Shown piece after piece: positions 1 to 5,955 of a DNA stretch of 6,028 bases (position 1 is the first letter of the stretch; every line of letters begins with the position of its first letter). The translations under genes and the position numbers were made by a program. The stretch lies in assembly GCA_029983495.1 (NCBI GenBank), contig JASBZJ010000116.1, positions 1 to 6,028 on the forward strand. The letters are read 5' to 3'. This stretch comes from Porphyromonas sp. (GTDB lineage: Bacteria; Bacteroidota; Bacteroidia; Bacteroidales; Porphyromonadaceae). The notes under the pieces are model-generated. The model ran no database searches and was not told the DNA's origin. It saw only the letters and a list, made by a program, of their open reading frames with translations.

Positions 1-1449
1 GAGATTAAACAAAAACAACTCCAAGCTGTAATAGCTAATTTAAGAGGTACACTGTATGGCAATAAATATGGTATAACCGAAGACGACACTACATACGAAC
101 AGTTTCGAACGAAAATTCCCTTAACCGAATATGAACCTCTTCGTGAGTATGTAGAACAAATGCTCGATGGAAAAGAGAATATATTACTAGCTGGTAGTTG
201 CAAGCGGTTTGCTAAATCGAGCGGAACCTCGGGTAGCAGAAGTAAATTTATCCCTGTAAACGAAAAACATCTTAAAGAATGCCACTTTAGAGGGGGGAGC
301 GACTCGCTATGGCTCTATTTAAACACCCGTCCCGATAGCCGTTTTTTCCAAACAAAGGGACTCGTTATTGGCGGTAGTAGCACCCCCGTAGCAAACAATA
401 AAAACATTTTGCAAGGCGACCTAAGTTCGATTCTTATTGAAAAGATGCCAACCTTAGGAAACTTGCTACGAGTTCCGAGCAAGAAAACACTACTTATGAG
501 CGAATGGAACAGTAAGATGGAGGCTATTGTAAACGAGGTTATACCTCAGAATATAGGTAGCCTTTCGGGTGTTCCATCGTGGATGATGGTAATGATAAAA
601 AAAGTACTCGAGCAAACTGGAAAAAATAACTTGTCGGAAGTGTGGCCCCAACTTGAAGTTTTCTTTCATGGAGGAATAAGTTTTTCGCCCTATAGACAAG
701 AATACCAACGTTTAATACCTTCCGAACGGATGCAATACCGTGAAACTTATAACGCATCTGAAGGCTTCTTTGGCATACAAAACGACCCATCCGACAGTTC
801 CCTACTTGTAATGCTCGACTATGGTGTTTTCTATGAATTTATTCCCCTTGACGACCTGAACCATCCATCACCTCGAATCGTTCCCTTGTGGGGAGTTGAA
901 CCTGGTGTTGTTTATTCTATGGTAATTAGTACACTAGGGGGGTTATATCGTTATCAAATTGGCGATACCGTAACCTTTTCTTCTACCCATCCCTACAAAT
1001 TCACCATTGCAGGGCGTACCTCGCATTACATTAATACTTTTGGGGAAGAACTGATGGTTGCAAACACCGATAAAGCGATTGCCGAAGTAAGTAATACATT
1101 ACAATGCCAAGTAAGCGAATACACAGCGGCTCCTCGAATATTTGAGGAGAAAGGGAAAGGTTGCCACGAATGGATTATTGAATTCAATAAAGGACCCAAA
1201 GATATTGCCGAATTTGCTCGCTTACTCGACGATAAACTCCGCGAAGTAAATAGCGATTATGACGCAAAACGCTATAGCGATATGACATTGCTTCCCCTTA
1301 AACTATACACTGTTCCCAAAGGGTTCTTTGAAAACTACCTTGCTGAAATAGGGAAACTTGGTGGACAAAATAAAGTACCGCGACTCAAAAACGACAGAAA
1401 ACTAATAGATATACTACTCGAACGCAAAGGCGTAACCAATCAGCAGTAA
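1..1449 (+). CDS. GH3-family acyl-adenylate/amido synthetase, 5'-truncated by the window edge
   Basis: The reading frame is open from base 1, so the ATG at 160 is internal and the true start lies left of the window. The visible part is 482 codons, and bacterial GH3 proteins are about 500 residues, so roughly 20 residues are missing. Residues 1-60 already align with the usual GH3 N-terminus (GNKYGI, then a PLTEYEPLREYVEQM segment). The adenylation motifs of the ANL/GH3 fold are all present, counted from base 1: the P-loop-like SSGTSGSRSKFIP (73-85), YNASEG (250-255) and YRYQIGD (316-322). The C-terminal LGGQNKVPRL (453-462) is typical of bacterial GH3 proteins. Plant GH3 enzymes activate carboxylic acids such as indole-acetate or jasmonate with ATP and conjugate them to amino acids. 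The substrate of the Bacteroidetes branch is not visible from sequence. No signal peptide can be judged and the protein is probably cytosolic. It looks intact, with no frameshift. The family call is firm and the substrate unknown. Confidence 0.93.
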   Translation, partial: EIKQKQLQAVIANLRGTLYGNKYGITEDDTTYEQFRTKIPLTEYEPLREYVEQMLDGKENILLAGSCKRFAKSSGTSGSRSKFIPVNEKHLKECHFRGGSDSLWLYLNTRPDSRFFQTKGLVIGGSSTPVANNKNILQGDLSSILIEKMPTLGNLLRVPSKKTLLMSEWNSKMEAIVNEVIPQNIGSLSGVPSWMMVMIKKVLEQTGKNNLSEVWPQLEVFFHGGISFSPYRQEYQRLIPSERMQYRETYNASEGFFGIQNDPSDSSLLVMLDYGVFYEFIPLDDLNHPSPRIVPLWGVEPGVVYSMVISTLGGLYRYQIGDTVTFSSTHPYKFTIAGRTSHYINTFGEELMVANTDKAIAEVSNTLQCQVSEYTAAPRIFEEKGKGCHEWIIEFNKGPKDIAEFARLLDDKLREVNSDYDAKRYSDMTLLPLKLYTVPKGFFENYLAEIGKLGGQNKVPRLKNDRKLIDILLERKGVTNQQ

Positions 1450-1639
1450 AAGGCAATTCGCCCGACCTCAATAATCAAGAAAAAAACTTTACAATTAAAA
1501 TTGAAGTACAAGACAACAGAAAAATATTACTCCATCTAACAAAAAGCTATACCTACAACATTTTATCATAACCCCTATTGGAGAATAATTGAGGAATAGT
1601 TGTTATTGTAAATAAGGAGGAAAATCTGAATTATTTTTG
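1450..1639. other. AT-rich intergenic spacer, no gene seen
   Basis: This spacer lies between the GH3 stop codon and the rpmH promoter. It is A-rich and has stop codons in all forward frames. I saw no convincing terminator for the GH3 gene. The only dyad is a weak one, CTATT (1575-1579) with AATAG (1595-1599), not followed by a T-run. A GGAGG at 1616-1620 resembles a Shine-Dalgarno sequence but no ORF follows it. Confidence 0.6.
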
Positions 1640-1647
1640 TACCTTTG
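1640..1647 (+). promoter_or_regulatory. Bacteroidetes -7 box of the rpmH promoter
   Basis: TACCTTTG fits the Bacteroidetes sigma-ABfr -7 consensus TAnnTTTG. No TTG is found at the usual distance upstream, so the -33 element is weak or absent. Initiation would be expected near 1652-1655, giving an rpmH leader of about 110 nt. With its flanking bases (1639-1648) the box reads GTACCTTTGC, which also matches the GTAnnTTTGC core described for CTnDOT target sites. Confidence 0.72.
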
Positions 1648-1652
1648 CACAC

Positions 1653-1766
1653 CAGCAAGCATGAGGAAGTGAATTAACTACATGCCCTCGCATGGAAGTT
1701 GGACTGAAAAACTCTGTTGCTTGCGGAAAACATAACAGTAACTAAGCTAAAGCTAAAGTATATAAG
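1653..1766 (+). promoter_or_regulatory. Probably structured 5' leader of rpmH
   Basis: Three helices can be drawn by eye. GCAAGCA (1655-1661) pairs with TGCTTGC (1718-1724) as a closing stem that begins almost exactly at the expected transcript start. CATGC (1681-1685) pairs with GCATG (1690-1694) around a CCTC loop. AGTT (1697-1700) pairs with AACT (1710-1713). The CCTC loop (1686-1689) can also pair with GAGG (1663-1666), which would make a pseudoknot. An A-rich segment with TAAAGC-type repeats (1743-1758) then precedes the ATG, with no Shine-Dalgarno sequence. Many ribosomal protein genes are regulated through such leaders, so autogenous control is a reasonable inference. I do not recognise a named RNA family here, and the fold has not been tested computationally. 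Confidence 0.4.
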
Positions 1767-1913
1767 ATGAAAAGGACTTACCAACCCTCGAATAGAAAGC
1801 GTAAAAACAAACACGGCTTCCGCAGTAGAATGGCTACCCATAACGGGCGTCGCGTGCTTTCGGCTCGTCGCGCAAAGGGTCGCGCCAAGCTTACCGTTAG
1901 TGACGAATATTAG
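1767..1913 (+). CDS. rpmH: Large ribosomal subunit protein bL34
   Basis: This 48-residue, very basic protein begins [18 protein letters not shown] and continues with a [21 protein letters not shown] segment, which is the L34 signature throughout. L34 is a structural protein of the 50S subunit that sits among the 23S rRNA helices. The ATG at 1767 is the only sensible start because MKRT(F/Y)QPS is the conserved N-terminus. The C-terminus ends TVSDEY, slightly shorter than the roughly 51-residue Bacteroides version. The gene has its own promoter (1640-1647), a long leader and a terminator directly downstream, so it looks monocistronic. In many other bacteria rpmH lies beside dnaA or rnpA, but here it sits between a GH3 gene and an LRR gene. 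Confidence 0.97.
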   Translation: MKRTYQPSNRKRKNKHGFRSRMATHNGRRVLSARRAKGRAKLTVSDEY

Positions 1914-1941
1914 TTCCGTAACGAACTACAGTTAACATTAC

Positions 1942-1992
1942 CACGCCTCGTTTAAGTCTTCAATGAGCTTTGCGAGGTGTGTTTTGTTGTTT
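1942..1992 (+). terminator. Rho-independent terminator after rpmH
   Basis: CACGCCTCG (1942-1950) pairs with CGAGGTGTG (1973-1981), nine pairs with one G-T wobble. The 22-nt loop can pair further (AAG 1954-1956 with CTT 1968-1970). A T-rich tail, GTTTTGTTGTTT, follows at 1981-1992. The position 28 bp after the rpmH stop fits a terminator for that gene. Confidence 0.75.
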
Positions 1993-2111
1993 ATTGCCAT
2001 CCGTAACTGAAGGGCTTTTTTTATTTCTAAATCTTGTTATACCAAACTCCAGAATCTGTCGCATGTATAACACAACCTACGAAAAACCAAACACATATAA
2101 ACAAAAAAGAT

Positions 2112-2119
2112 TACCTTTG
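2112..2119 (+). promoter_or_regulatory. Bacteroidetes -7 box of the LRR gene promoter
   Basis: TACCTTTG matches TAnnTTTG and lies 45 bp before the LRR start codon. The upstream 30 bp are A/C-rich without a TTG, so no -33 element is visible. The transcript would start near 2124-2127. A small hairpin, GAGGT (2131-2135) with ACCTC (2143-2147), would sit at the 5' end of the message. Its GGAGG is about 30 nt from the ATG, too far to act as the ribosome binding site. Confidence 0.65.
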
Positions 2120-2164
2120 CTAAAGAATCGGAGGTAATAAAAACCTCACAATTAACCACAAACT

Positions 2165-4261
2165 ATGACAAAATATTCCTCAAATCGCTTTCTATTAACG
2201 GGTATTGTACTCTTACTAATGGTTGTTATACCTACCAACAAGCTAAGAGGGCAAAGTGTGCCCGCCCTTGTTGCAGAAGAAAAGTCAGCACTTATTGAGC
2301 TTTATAATGCTACAAATGGGAAAGACTGGAAACCTAGCTGGAATCGTTGGGATCTTTCAAAAGACCCATCAACCTGGAAGGGCGTAAAAATTAAAGATGG
2401 GCATGTAATCAGCCTCGATCTTGATGGCAGAAAAATGCGTGGAGACGTTCCTGCATCGATTGCAAAACTTAAAGAGCTAAGCATTCTTAAACTAAACAAC
2501 AATGGGCTCACAAGCATCCCTATGGAGATATTTTCGTTGAGAAAATTAAAACAGCTTTGGTTTCATGAAAATAACTACAGTCTCAAAAAGACCTTAAAGT
2601 TTAGATTTCCTGAAACGATTGACTTACCCGAATTGGAAGAACTATACGGGAACTGGAATATGATTGAGGGAGAGTTACCAAAAATCATTAATATGCCTAA
2701 AGTGAAAGTAATAGCCCTAGCCGATAACCAACTAACGGGGGCATTACCCGAAGCTATAACTAGGCTCCCCTCTTTGCAAACGCTCGACTTACGAATGAAC
2801 AACTTTACAGGGGAAATCCCACAGGATTGGAGTAAATCGCAGTCGCTTGTAACCCTCGTTCTCGAGAAAAACAAAAACCTTAAAGGCAAATTTCCCACTT
2901 CGTTAACTCAAATACCGACCCTACAACAATTATCCATACAGGAGTGTGGCATAACAGGCGAAATACCAAGCGATATAGGGAAGCTAAAAAAACTTACCTT
3001 TCTTGCCACTTACGGTAACCCTCTTAATGGGAAAATTCCTGAAAGTATTGGCGAACTATCCGAATTAAAAATCTTTGCCCCTGGTGAAAGTAATATTTCA
3101 GGTCCGTTGCCCGAATCGATGCGAAAGCTAAAGAATCTCGAGCGATTACTACTAGTTGGTATGCCTTTAGGTGGTGAAGTTCCCGAATGGATCGGCGAAC
3201 TTTCCAATTTATACGAACTACGTATGGCAAAGTGCAAACTTACAGGGCCATTACCTACAAGCATAATACCTTCAGGCGAAGGTAAAAATGCGAAGGGATT
3301 AGCTAAACTTACTCTACTCGATTTTTCGTACAACGAGTTAGAAGGTGAAATCCCCCTCGAATACAACAAACTAACCGAACTCACCACCCTTTACTTATCG
3401 AATAACCGCTTAACTGGAAACCCCACGGCAATGTTCATTGCTGGCAATGAATCAACAAACTTTATTCACCTTGTTACCCTCGAGCTTCACAATAACCAAT
3501 TTTATGGCGAAATCGGCAGACTATTTGACAATCCAAATAAACGTCGTACCCGCATTACTATCAGTAATAACAACTTCGAGGGAGCTATTTTAACCCGTGG
3601 CGCATATAGCGATTTTGGGCTTCTGACTGGTTTTACTTCTGGCAATGTATGCATTGATGGGAACCGGTTTATTTTCGAGGACTTTGAGAACTTTGGGAAT
3701 CAACTCGAACTTGGGCCTGTTGGAAAAGATGCTGTGGTAGTATATACTCCACAACAAAAGTTTGGTGAAGAAAAAGAGATTAAGGCAAACGTGGGGCAAA
3801 ATATTGTTCTGGAGGCTAAGCTAAATAACCCCACGAACATTACTCAAGATAAACGCCTCGACTTTGCAAACAAATACCAATGGTACCATGAGGATAAAAA
3901 GGTTGATGGAGCTACGAATGCAACTTACGAAATTACATCGCTCAACGAAAACGACTTTGGTAAATACTATTGCAAAGTAACCAACCAAATTGCACCTCGC
4001 CTAACATTAATAAGTAACACTATTACAATAACAAATTTGTCCAGCTCCGAATTATTAAATGCGCAAATCAACAAACTTGCACGAGAAGGAGATGTTCTTT
4101 CGTGGCAAGGTGCTACAGAAATGCGTATCTACGATATTACTGGTAGAATGGTTCGTTTTGCAAAAGGGAGTAAGCTGAATATTTCGCATCTCCAAGAGGG
4201 AGCATACATTGTGCTTGTTGTCGATAACTGCGTAAAGCACTCGACAAAAATTATTCTTTAG
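2165..4261 (+). CDS. Secreted LRR protein with Ig-like domain and T9SS sorting domain
   Basis: The protein has 698 residues. Residues 1-29 form a signal peptide: a short basic start, then LLTGIVLLLMVVIP, ending LRG before Gln30. A Gln at position +1 is common in Bacteroidetes signal peptidase I substrates. Residues 34-76 (ALIELYNATNGKDW ... WKGVKI) form the cap often seen before plant-like LRRs. About 14-15 LRRs of the LxxLxLxxNxLxGxIP type follow, roughly 82-475. An Ig-like module lies at about 534-624, with W573 and D597-F-G-K-Y-Y-C603. The usual partner cysteine is replaced (IVLEAKL), so no intradomain disulphide is expected. Residues 626-698, with MRIYDITGRMV (653-663) and a final TKIIL, are a T9SS type A C-terminal sorting domain. 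In the family such proteins cross the outer membrane by the Por system and are attached to the cell surface. A binding or adhesion role is inferred, and the ligand is unknown. The gene is preceded by its own promoter and followed by a terminator. Confidence 0.92.
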   Translation: MTKYSSNRFLLTGIVLLLMVVIPTNKLRGQSVPALVAEEKSALIELYNATNGKDWKPSWNRWDLSKDPSTWKGVKIKDGHVISLDLDGRKMRGDVPASIAKLKELSILKLNNNGLTSIPMEIFSLRKLKQLWFHENNYSLKKTLKFRFPETIDLPELEELYGNWNMIEGELPKIINMPKVKVIALADNQLTGALPEAITRLPSLQTLDLRMNNFTGEIPQDWSKSQSLVTLVLEKNKNLKGKFPTSLTQIPTLQQLSIQECGITGEIPSDIGKLKKLTFLATYGNPLNGKIPESIGELSELKIFAPGESNISGPLPESMRKLKNLERLLLVGMPLGGEVPEWIGELSNLYELRMAKCKLTGPLPTSIIPSGEGKNAKGLAKLTLLDFSYNELEGEIPLEYNKLTELTTLYLSNNRLTGNPTAMFIAGNESTNFIHLVTLELHNNQFYGEIGRLFDNPNKRRTRITISNNNFEGAILTRGAYSDFGLLTGFTSGNVCIDGNRFIFEDFENFGNQLELGPVGKDAVVVYTPQQKFGEEKEIKANVGQNIVLEAKLNNPTNITQDKRLDFANKYQWYHEDKKVDGATNATYEITSLNENDFGKYYCKVTNQIAPRLTLISNTITITNLSSSELLNAQINKLAREGDVLSWQGATEMRIYDITGRMVRFAKGSKLNISHLQEGAYIVLVVDNCVKHSTKIIL

Positions 4262-4268
4262 CCCCTCC

Positions 4269-4315
4269 ACTCTAAGCATACCTTTTTTAAATCGGTAACT
4301 GGTATTTCTTAGAGT
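4269..4315. repeat. Imperfect inverted repeat after the LRR stop codon
   Basis: ACTCTAAG (4269-4276) pairs perfectly with CTTAGAGT (4308-4315), and after a small internal loop ATACC (4278-4282) pairs with GGTAT (4301-4305). The loop contains a T6 run, but no T-run follows the dyad. It is therefore not a classical terminator on the + strand. It could stabilise the 3' end of the LRR message or help termination together with the hairpin at 4332-4372. Confidence 0.55.
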
Positions 4316-4331
4316 CATAAGCCTATATCAT

Positions 4332-4372
4332 AATAAAAGGCTAGCAACACTATGTTGTTAGTCTTTTATTTT
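4332..4372 (+). terminator. Strong, probably bidirectional terminator of the LRR gene
   Basis: Bases 4332-4349 pair with 4353-4370 over 18 consecutive positions with only two G-T wobbles, around a CTA loop. The 5' arm starts AATAAAA and the 3' arm ends TTTTATT followed by TT, so either strand would give a hairpin with a U-run. It lies 70 bp after the LRR stop and marks the end of the chromosomal part. Confidence 0.87.
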
Positions 4373-4462
4373 GAGACCTTTGAAAAATAAGAAGCGGGTG
4401 TTTAGTTCCTCTAATTAGGGAACTATTTGAAGAAATAGCTGAAAGGTGCGGTTGAGAGGTAA

Positions 4463-4653
4463 TTGACTGATAATGTGTGTAGAATGCGGTTGTATGCCGT
4501 GTGTTGCTTAGAGGTAGAAAGTGCAGAAAGTGTGTATTTCGGTAGAATATCCGTTACTAAATCGTTAGCTCAGATGGCTGGAGCAATGTTTGGTAACGAG
4601 GTGTAGTTACCTCTATGGTATCGGTTGTCGCCAATCTGATTTTTATGCACTGA
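4463..4653 (+). other. Possible small or frameshifted ORF in the integrase upstream region
   Basis: One frame is open from 4463 to the TAG at 4604-4606. From the ATG at 4484 it gives 40 residues starting MRLYAVCCLEVES and ending MAGAMFGNEV. The next open stretch, 4597-4653 in a frame shifted by -1, continues VVTSMVSVVANLIFMH before TGA. Joined by a -1 shift near 4603 (or a small indel) they would give a protein with a hydrophobic C-terminal segment. There is no ribosome binding site and the DNA overlaps several inverted repeats, so chance or a decayed gene are both possible. Function unknown. Confidence 0.2.
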
Positions 4654-4678
4654 ACTACAATGTTTTGCATAAGTAAGA

Positions 4679-4721
4679 ACGCTTCTAAACAGGGTAACTT
4701 TGCCCACAAAAATAGAAGCGT
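4679..4721. promoter_or_regulatory. Inverted repeat bracketing the integrase promoter
   Basis: ACGCTTCTA (4679-4687) and TAGAAGCGT (4713-4721) are perfect 9-bp inverted copies, with GGG (4692-4694) and CCC (4703-4705) nested inside. The centre (4695-4702) is TAACTTTG, a good Bacteroidetes -7 box, giving a start near 4709 and a leader of only about 13 nt. The nearest upstream TTTG (4664-4667) is 27 bp away, longer than usual for a -33 element. With flanks, 4694-4703 reads GTAACTTTGC, matching the GTAnnTTTGC core known from CTnDOT attachment sites. The right arm abuts the ATG at 4722. It may be an operator, a recombination core, or both. Confidence 0.55.
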
Positions 4722-5951
4722 ATGCAACAAGAGAAAATGAAGGTGTTGCTCTACCTTAAAAAGAGCAGTTTAGACAAGTCGGGACAAGCCCCGATAATGG
4801 GTCGGATAAGCTACAACCGCACGATGGCTCAATTCAGCACGAAGCTATCTTGCCGTCCCCAGCTATGGAACACCCGAGAAAGTCGACTCAATGGCAAAAG
4901 CCGTGAGGCAGTTGTAACCAATGAAAAATTGGAGCAGCTCCTTGTGTCCTTGCAGCGTGCGTATCAATGCCTCTGTGAGCGAGGCGTGGACTTTACCGCC
5001 TCGGACATCAAAGAGGAGGTGCAAGGCTCGATGCAGAGTAGGACGACCTTTCTGCAACGCTACGACCAAATGCAGGAAGACTTGCGTAAGCAGGTAGGCA
5101 TAGAGATAACAGAGCGTTCTTTCTCTTCCTATCGTGTTATTCGCAAACATCTTCAATCCTTTATCTTGCATCATTTCCATAGCAAGGACATTAGCTTTGG
5201 GCAGATTGCGGAGGATTTCTTAGACCAATTACAGGCTTACAGCATAGGTAAGTGTAAGCATTCCCAAGGCTATTATCGTAAGATAGCCTTGGCTGTGAAA
5301 AAGATTTGTCGCTTAGTCTTTCGAGAGGGACTAACCGACCGCTTACTCTTTGAGCATATCAAGATAGAGCGAGGAGATAACCGCTTGCCACGAGCTTTGG
5401 ATAAAGCCTCTCTCGATAAAATACAGCAAATGCATTTAGAGGCGTATGAGGTAGAACTTCAGTTGGCTCGCAATCTCTTTCTCTTTACTTGTTACACAGG
5501 CGTTGCCTTTTGCGATATGGTTAGTCTGCGTAAGGAACACCTTGTAGAGGACGATGCAGGGGCAAGGTGGCTGAAGTTTAGGCGACAGAAGACCGATACG
5601 CTTTGCCGTATTAAGCTCTTGCCACAAGCTGAGGCAGTACTTAATCTATATAGCCAATCTAATGAGGAGGCACTACTGCCAGCGATTTCCTATCAGTCAT
5701 ATCGCATTCATCTGAAAGCCTTACAGCTAAGAGCTGGGATAGGTATTCCCCTAACAGCCCATATGGGACGACATACCTTTGCAACGCTCATCACTTTGGA
5801 ACACGGCGTGCCGTTAGAGACAGTTAGCAAGATGCTCGGGCATAGCAGTATTCAAACCACAGAGCGATATGCCCAAGTCACCCCAACCAAGCTCTTTGAA
5901 GAATTTGGACGCTTCCTCTCTTTCACAGCCGATTTAACCCTTAACATCTAA
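4722..5951 (+). CDS. IntDOT-like tyrosine recombinase (integrase)
   Basis: The protein has 409 residues, the same size class as IntDOT of the Bacteroides conjugative transposon CTnDOT. Residues 6-60 (MKVLLYLKK ... APIMGRISYN ... WNTRESRLNGKS) form the N-terminal arm-binding domain. About 105-210 is the SAM-like core-binding domain and about 225-395 the catalytic domain. Visible catalytic residues are K290 (RRQKT), H347-x-x-R350 (HMGRHTF), H374 (LGHSS) and the nucleophile Y383 (ERYAQV). The canonical first arginine of TGLR is missing: the sequence is TGVAFCD (259-265) with Ala262 in that place. IntDOT likewise lacks this arginine. A start at the second ATG (4737) would give 404 residues beginning MKVLLYLKK, which fits the family equally well. 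Codon and base use differ from the genes to the left, which suggests transfer. A second recombinase follows after 4 bp. Expected role: integration and excision of the element to the right. Confidence 0.93.
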   Translation: MQQEKMKVLLYLKKSSLDKSGQAPIMGRISYNRTMAQFSTKLSCRPQLWNTRESRLNGKSREAVVTNEKLEQLLVSLQRAYQCLCERGVDFTASDIKEEVQGSMQSRTTFLQRYDQMQEDLRKQVGIEITERSFSSYRVIRKHLQSFILHHFHSKDISFGQIAEDFLDQLQAYSIGKCKHSQGYYRKIALAVKKICRLVFREGLTDRLLFEHIKIERGDNRLPRALDKASLDKIQQMHLEAYEVELQLARNLFLFTCYTGVAFCDMVSLRKEHLVEDDAGARWLKFRRQKTDTLCRIKLLPQAEAVLNLYSQSNEEALLPAISYQSYRIHLKALQLRAGIGIPLTAHMGRHTFATLITLEHGVPLETVSKMLGHSSIQTTERYAQVTPTKLFEEFGRFLSFTADLTLNI

Positions 5952-5955
5952 GCCT

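Larger units (their letters stand above)
4373..4721. other. Repeat- and hairpin-rich region upstream of the integrases, candidate attachment region
   Basis: This stretch of about 350 bp has no certain gene. Its + strand is G-rich, unlike the sequence to its left. Short direct repeats are TGCGGTTG (4447-4454 and 4485-4492), AGAGGTA (4455-4461 and 4510-4516), GTGTGTA (4475-4481 and 4530-4536) and TAGAAT (4480-4485 and 4543-4548). Hairpins are TAGTTCC/GGAACTA (4403-4409 with 4419-4425), CGTTACTAAA/TTTGGTAACG (4552-4561 with 4589-4598), GGTAAC/GTTACC (4592-4597 with 4606-4611) and GAGGT/ACCTC (4598-4602 with 4609-4613). The last three compete with one another. Repeats beside an integrase gene are what integrase arm-type sites and accessory-protein sites look like in attachment regions. 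That role is inferred from position, not proven. Confidence 0.45.

Noticed and set aside
160..1449. ATG at 160 as the GH3 start codon
   Set aside because: The same frame is open back to base 1 and encodes conserved GH3 N-terminal residues, so the gene begins outside the window.
1661..1735. Leader peptides upstream of rpmH: MRK (1661-1672) and a 17-residue ORF (1682-1735)
   Set aside because: No regulatory codon run and no ribosome binding site. The bases are better explained by the helices of the leader.
2001..2023. Second terminator-like element, GGGC followed by seven T
   Set aside because: The only upstream partner is GCC with a long unpaired loop, so the stem is too weak. The hairpin at 1942-1981 already explains termination.
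3010..3387. Long minus-strand frame opposite the LRR gene
   Set aside because: It is the mirror of the repetitive LRR codons and has no recognisable motif or start signals. The same holds for the other minus-strand frames.
4473..4511. Short cysteine-rich ORF MCVECGCMPCVA
   Set aside because: Only 12 codons, no ribosome binding site, and it lies in a repeat-rich non-coding segment overlapping another frame. Probably chance.
4563..4602. tRNA-like segment: TTAGCTCAGATGGCTGGAGC resembles a D-arm and TTGGTAA resembles a Thr (GGT) anticodon loop
   Set aside because: The anticodon stem does not pair (AATGT with CGAGG), there is no T-arm and no matching acceptor stem. At most a chance likeness or a decayed tRNA fragment.
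4373..4721. CRISPR array or long tandem repeat
   Set aside because: The repeats are only 6-8 bp, irregularly spaced and of several different sequences.
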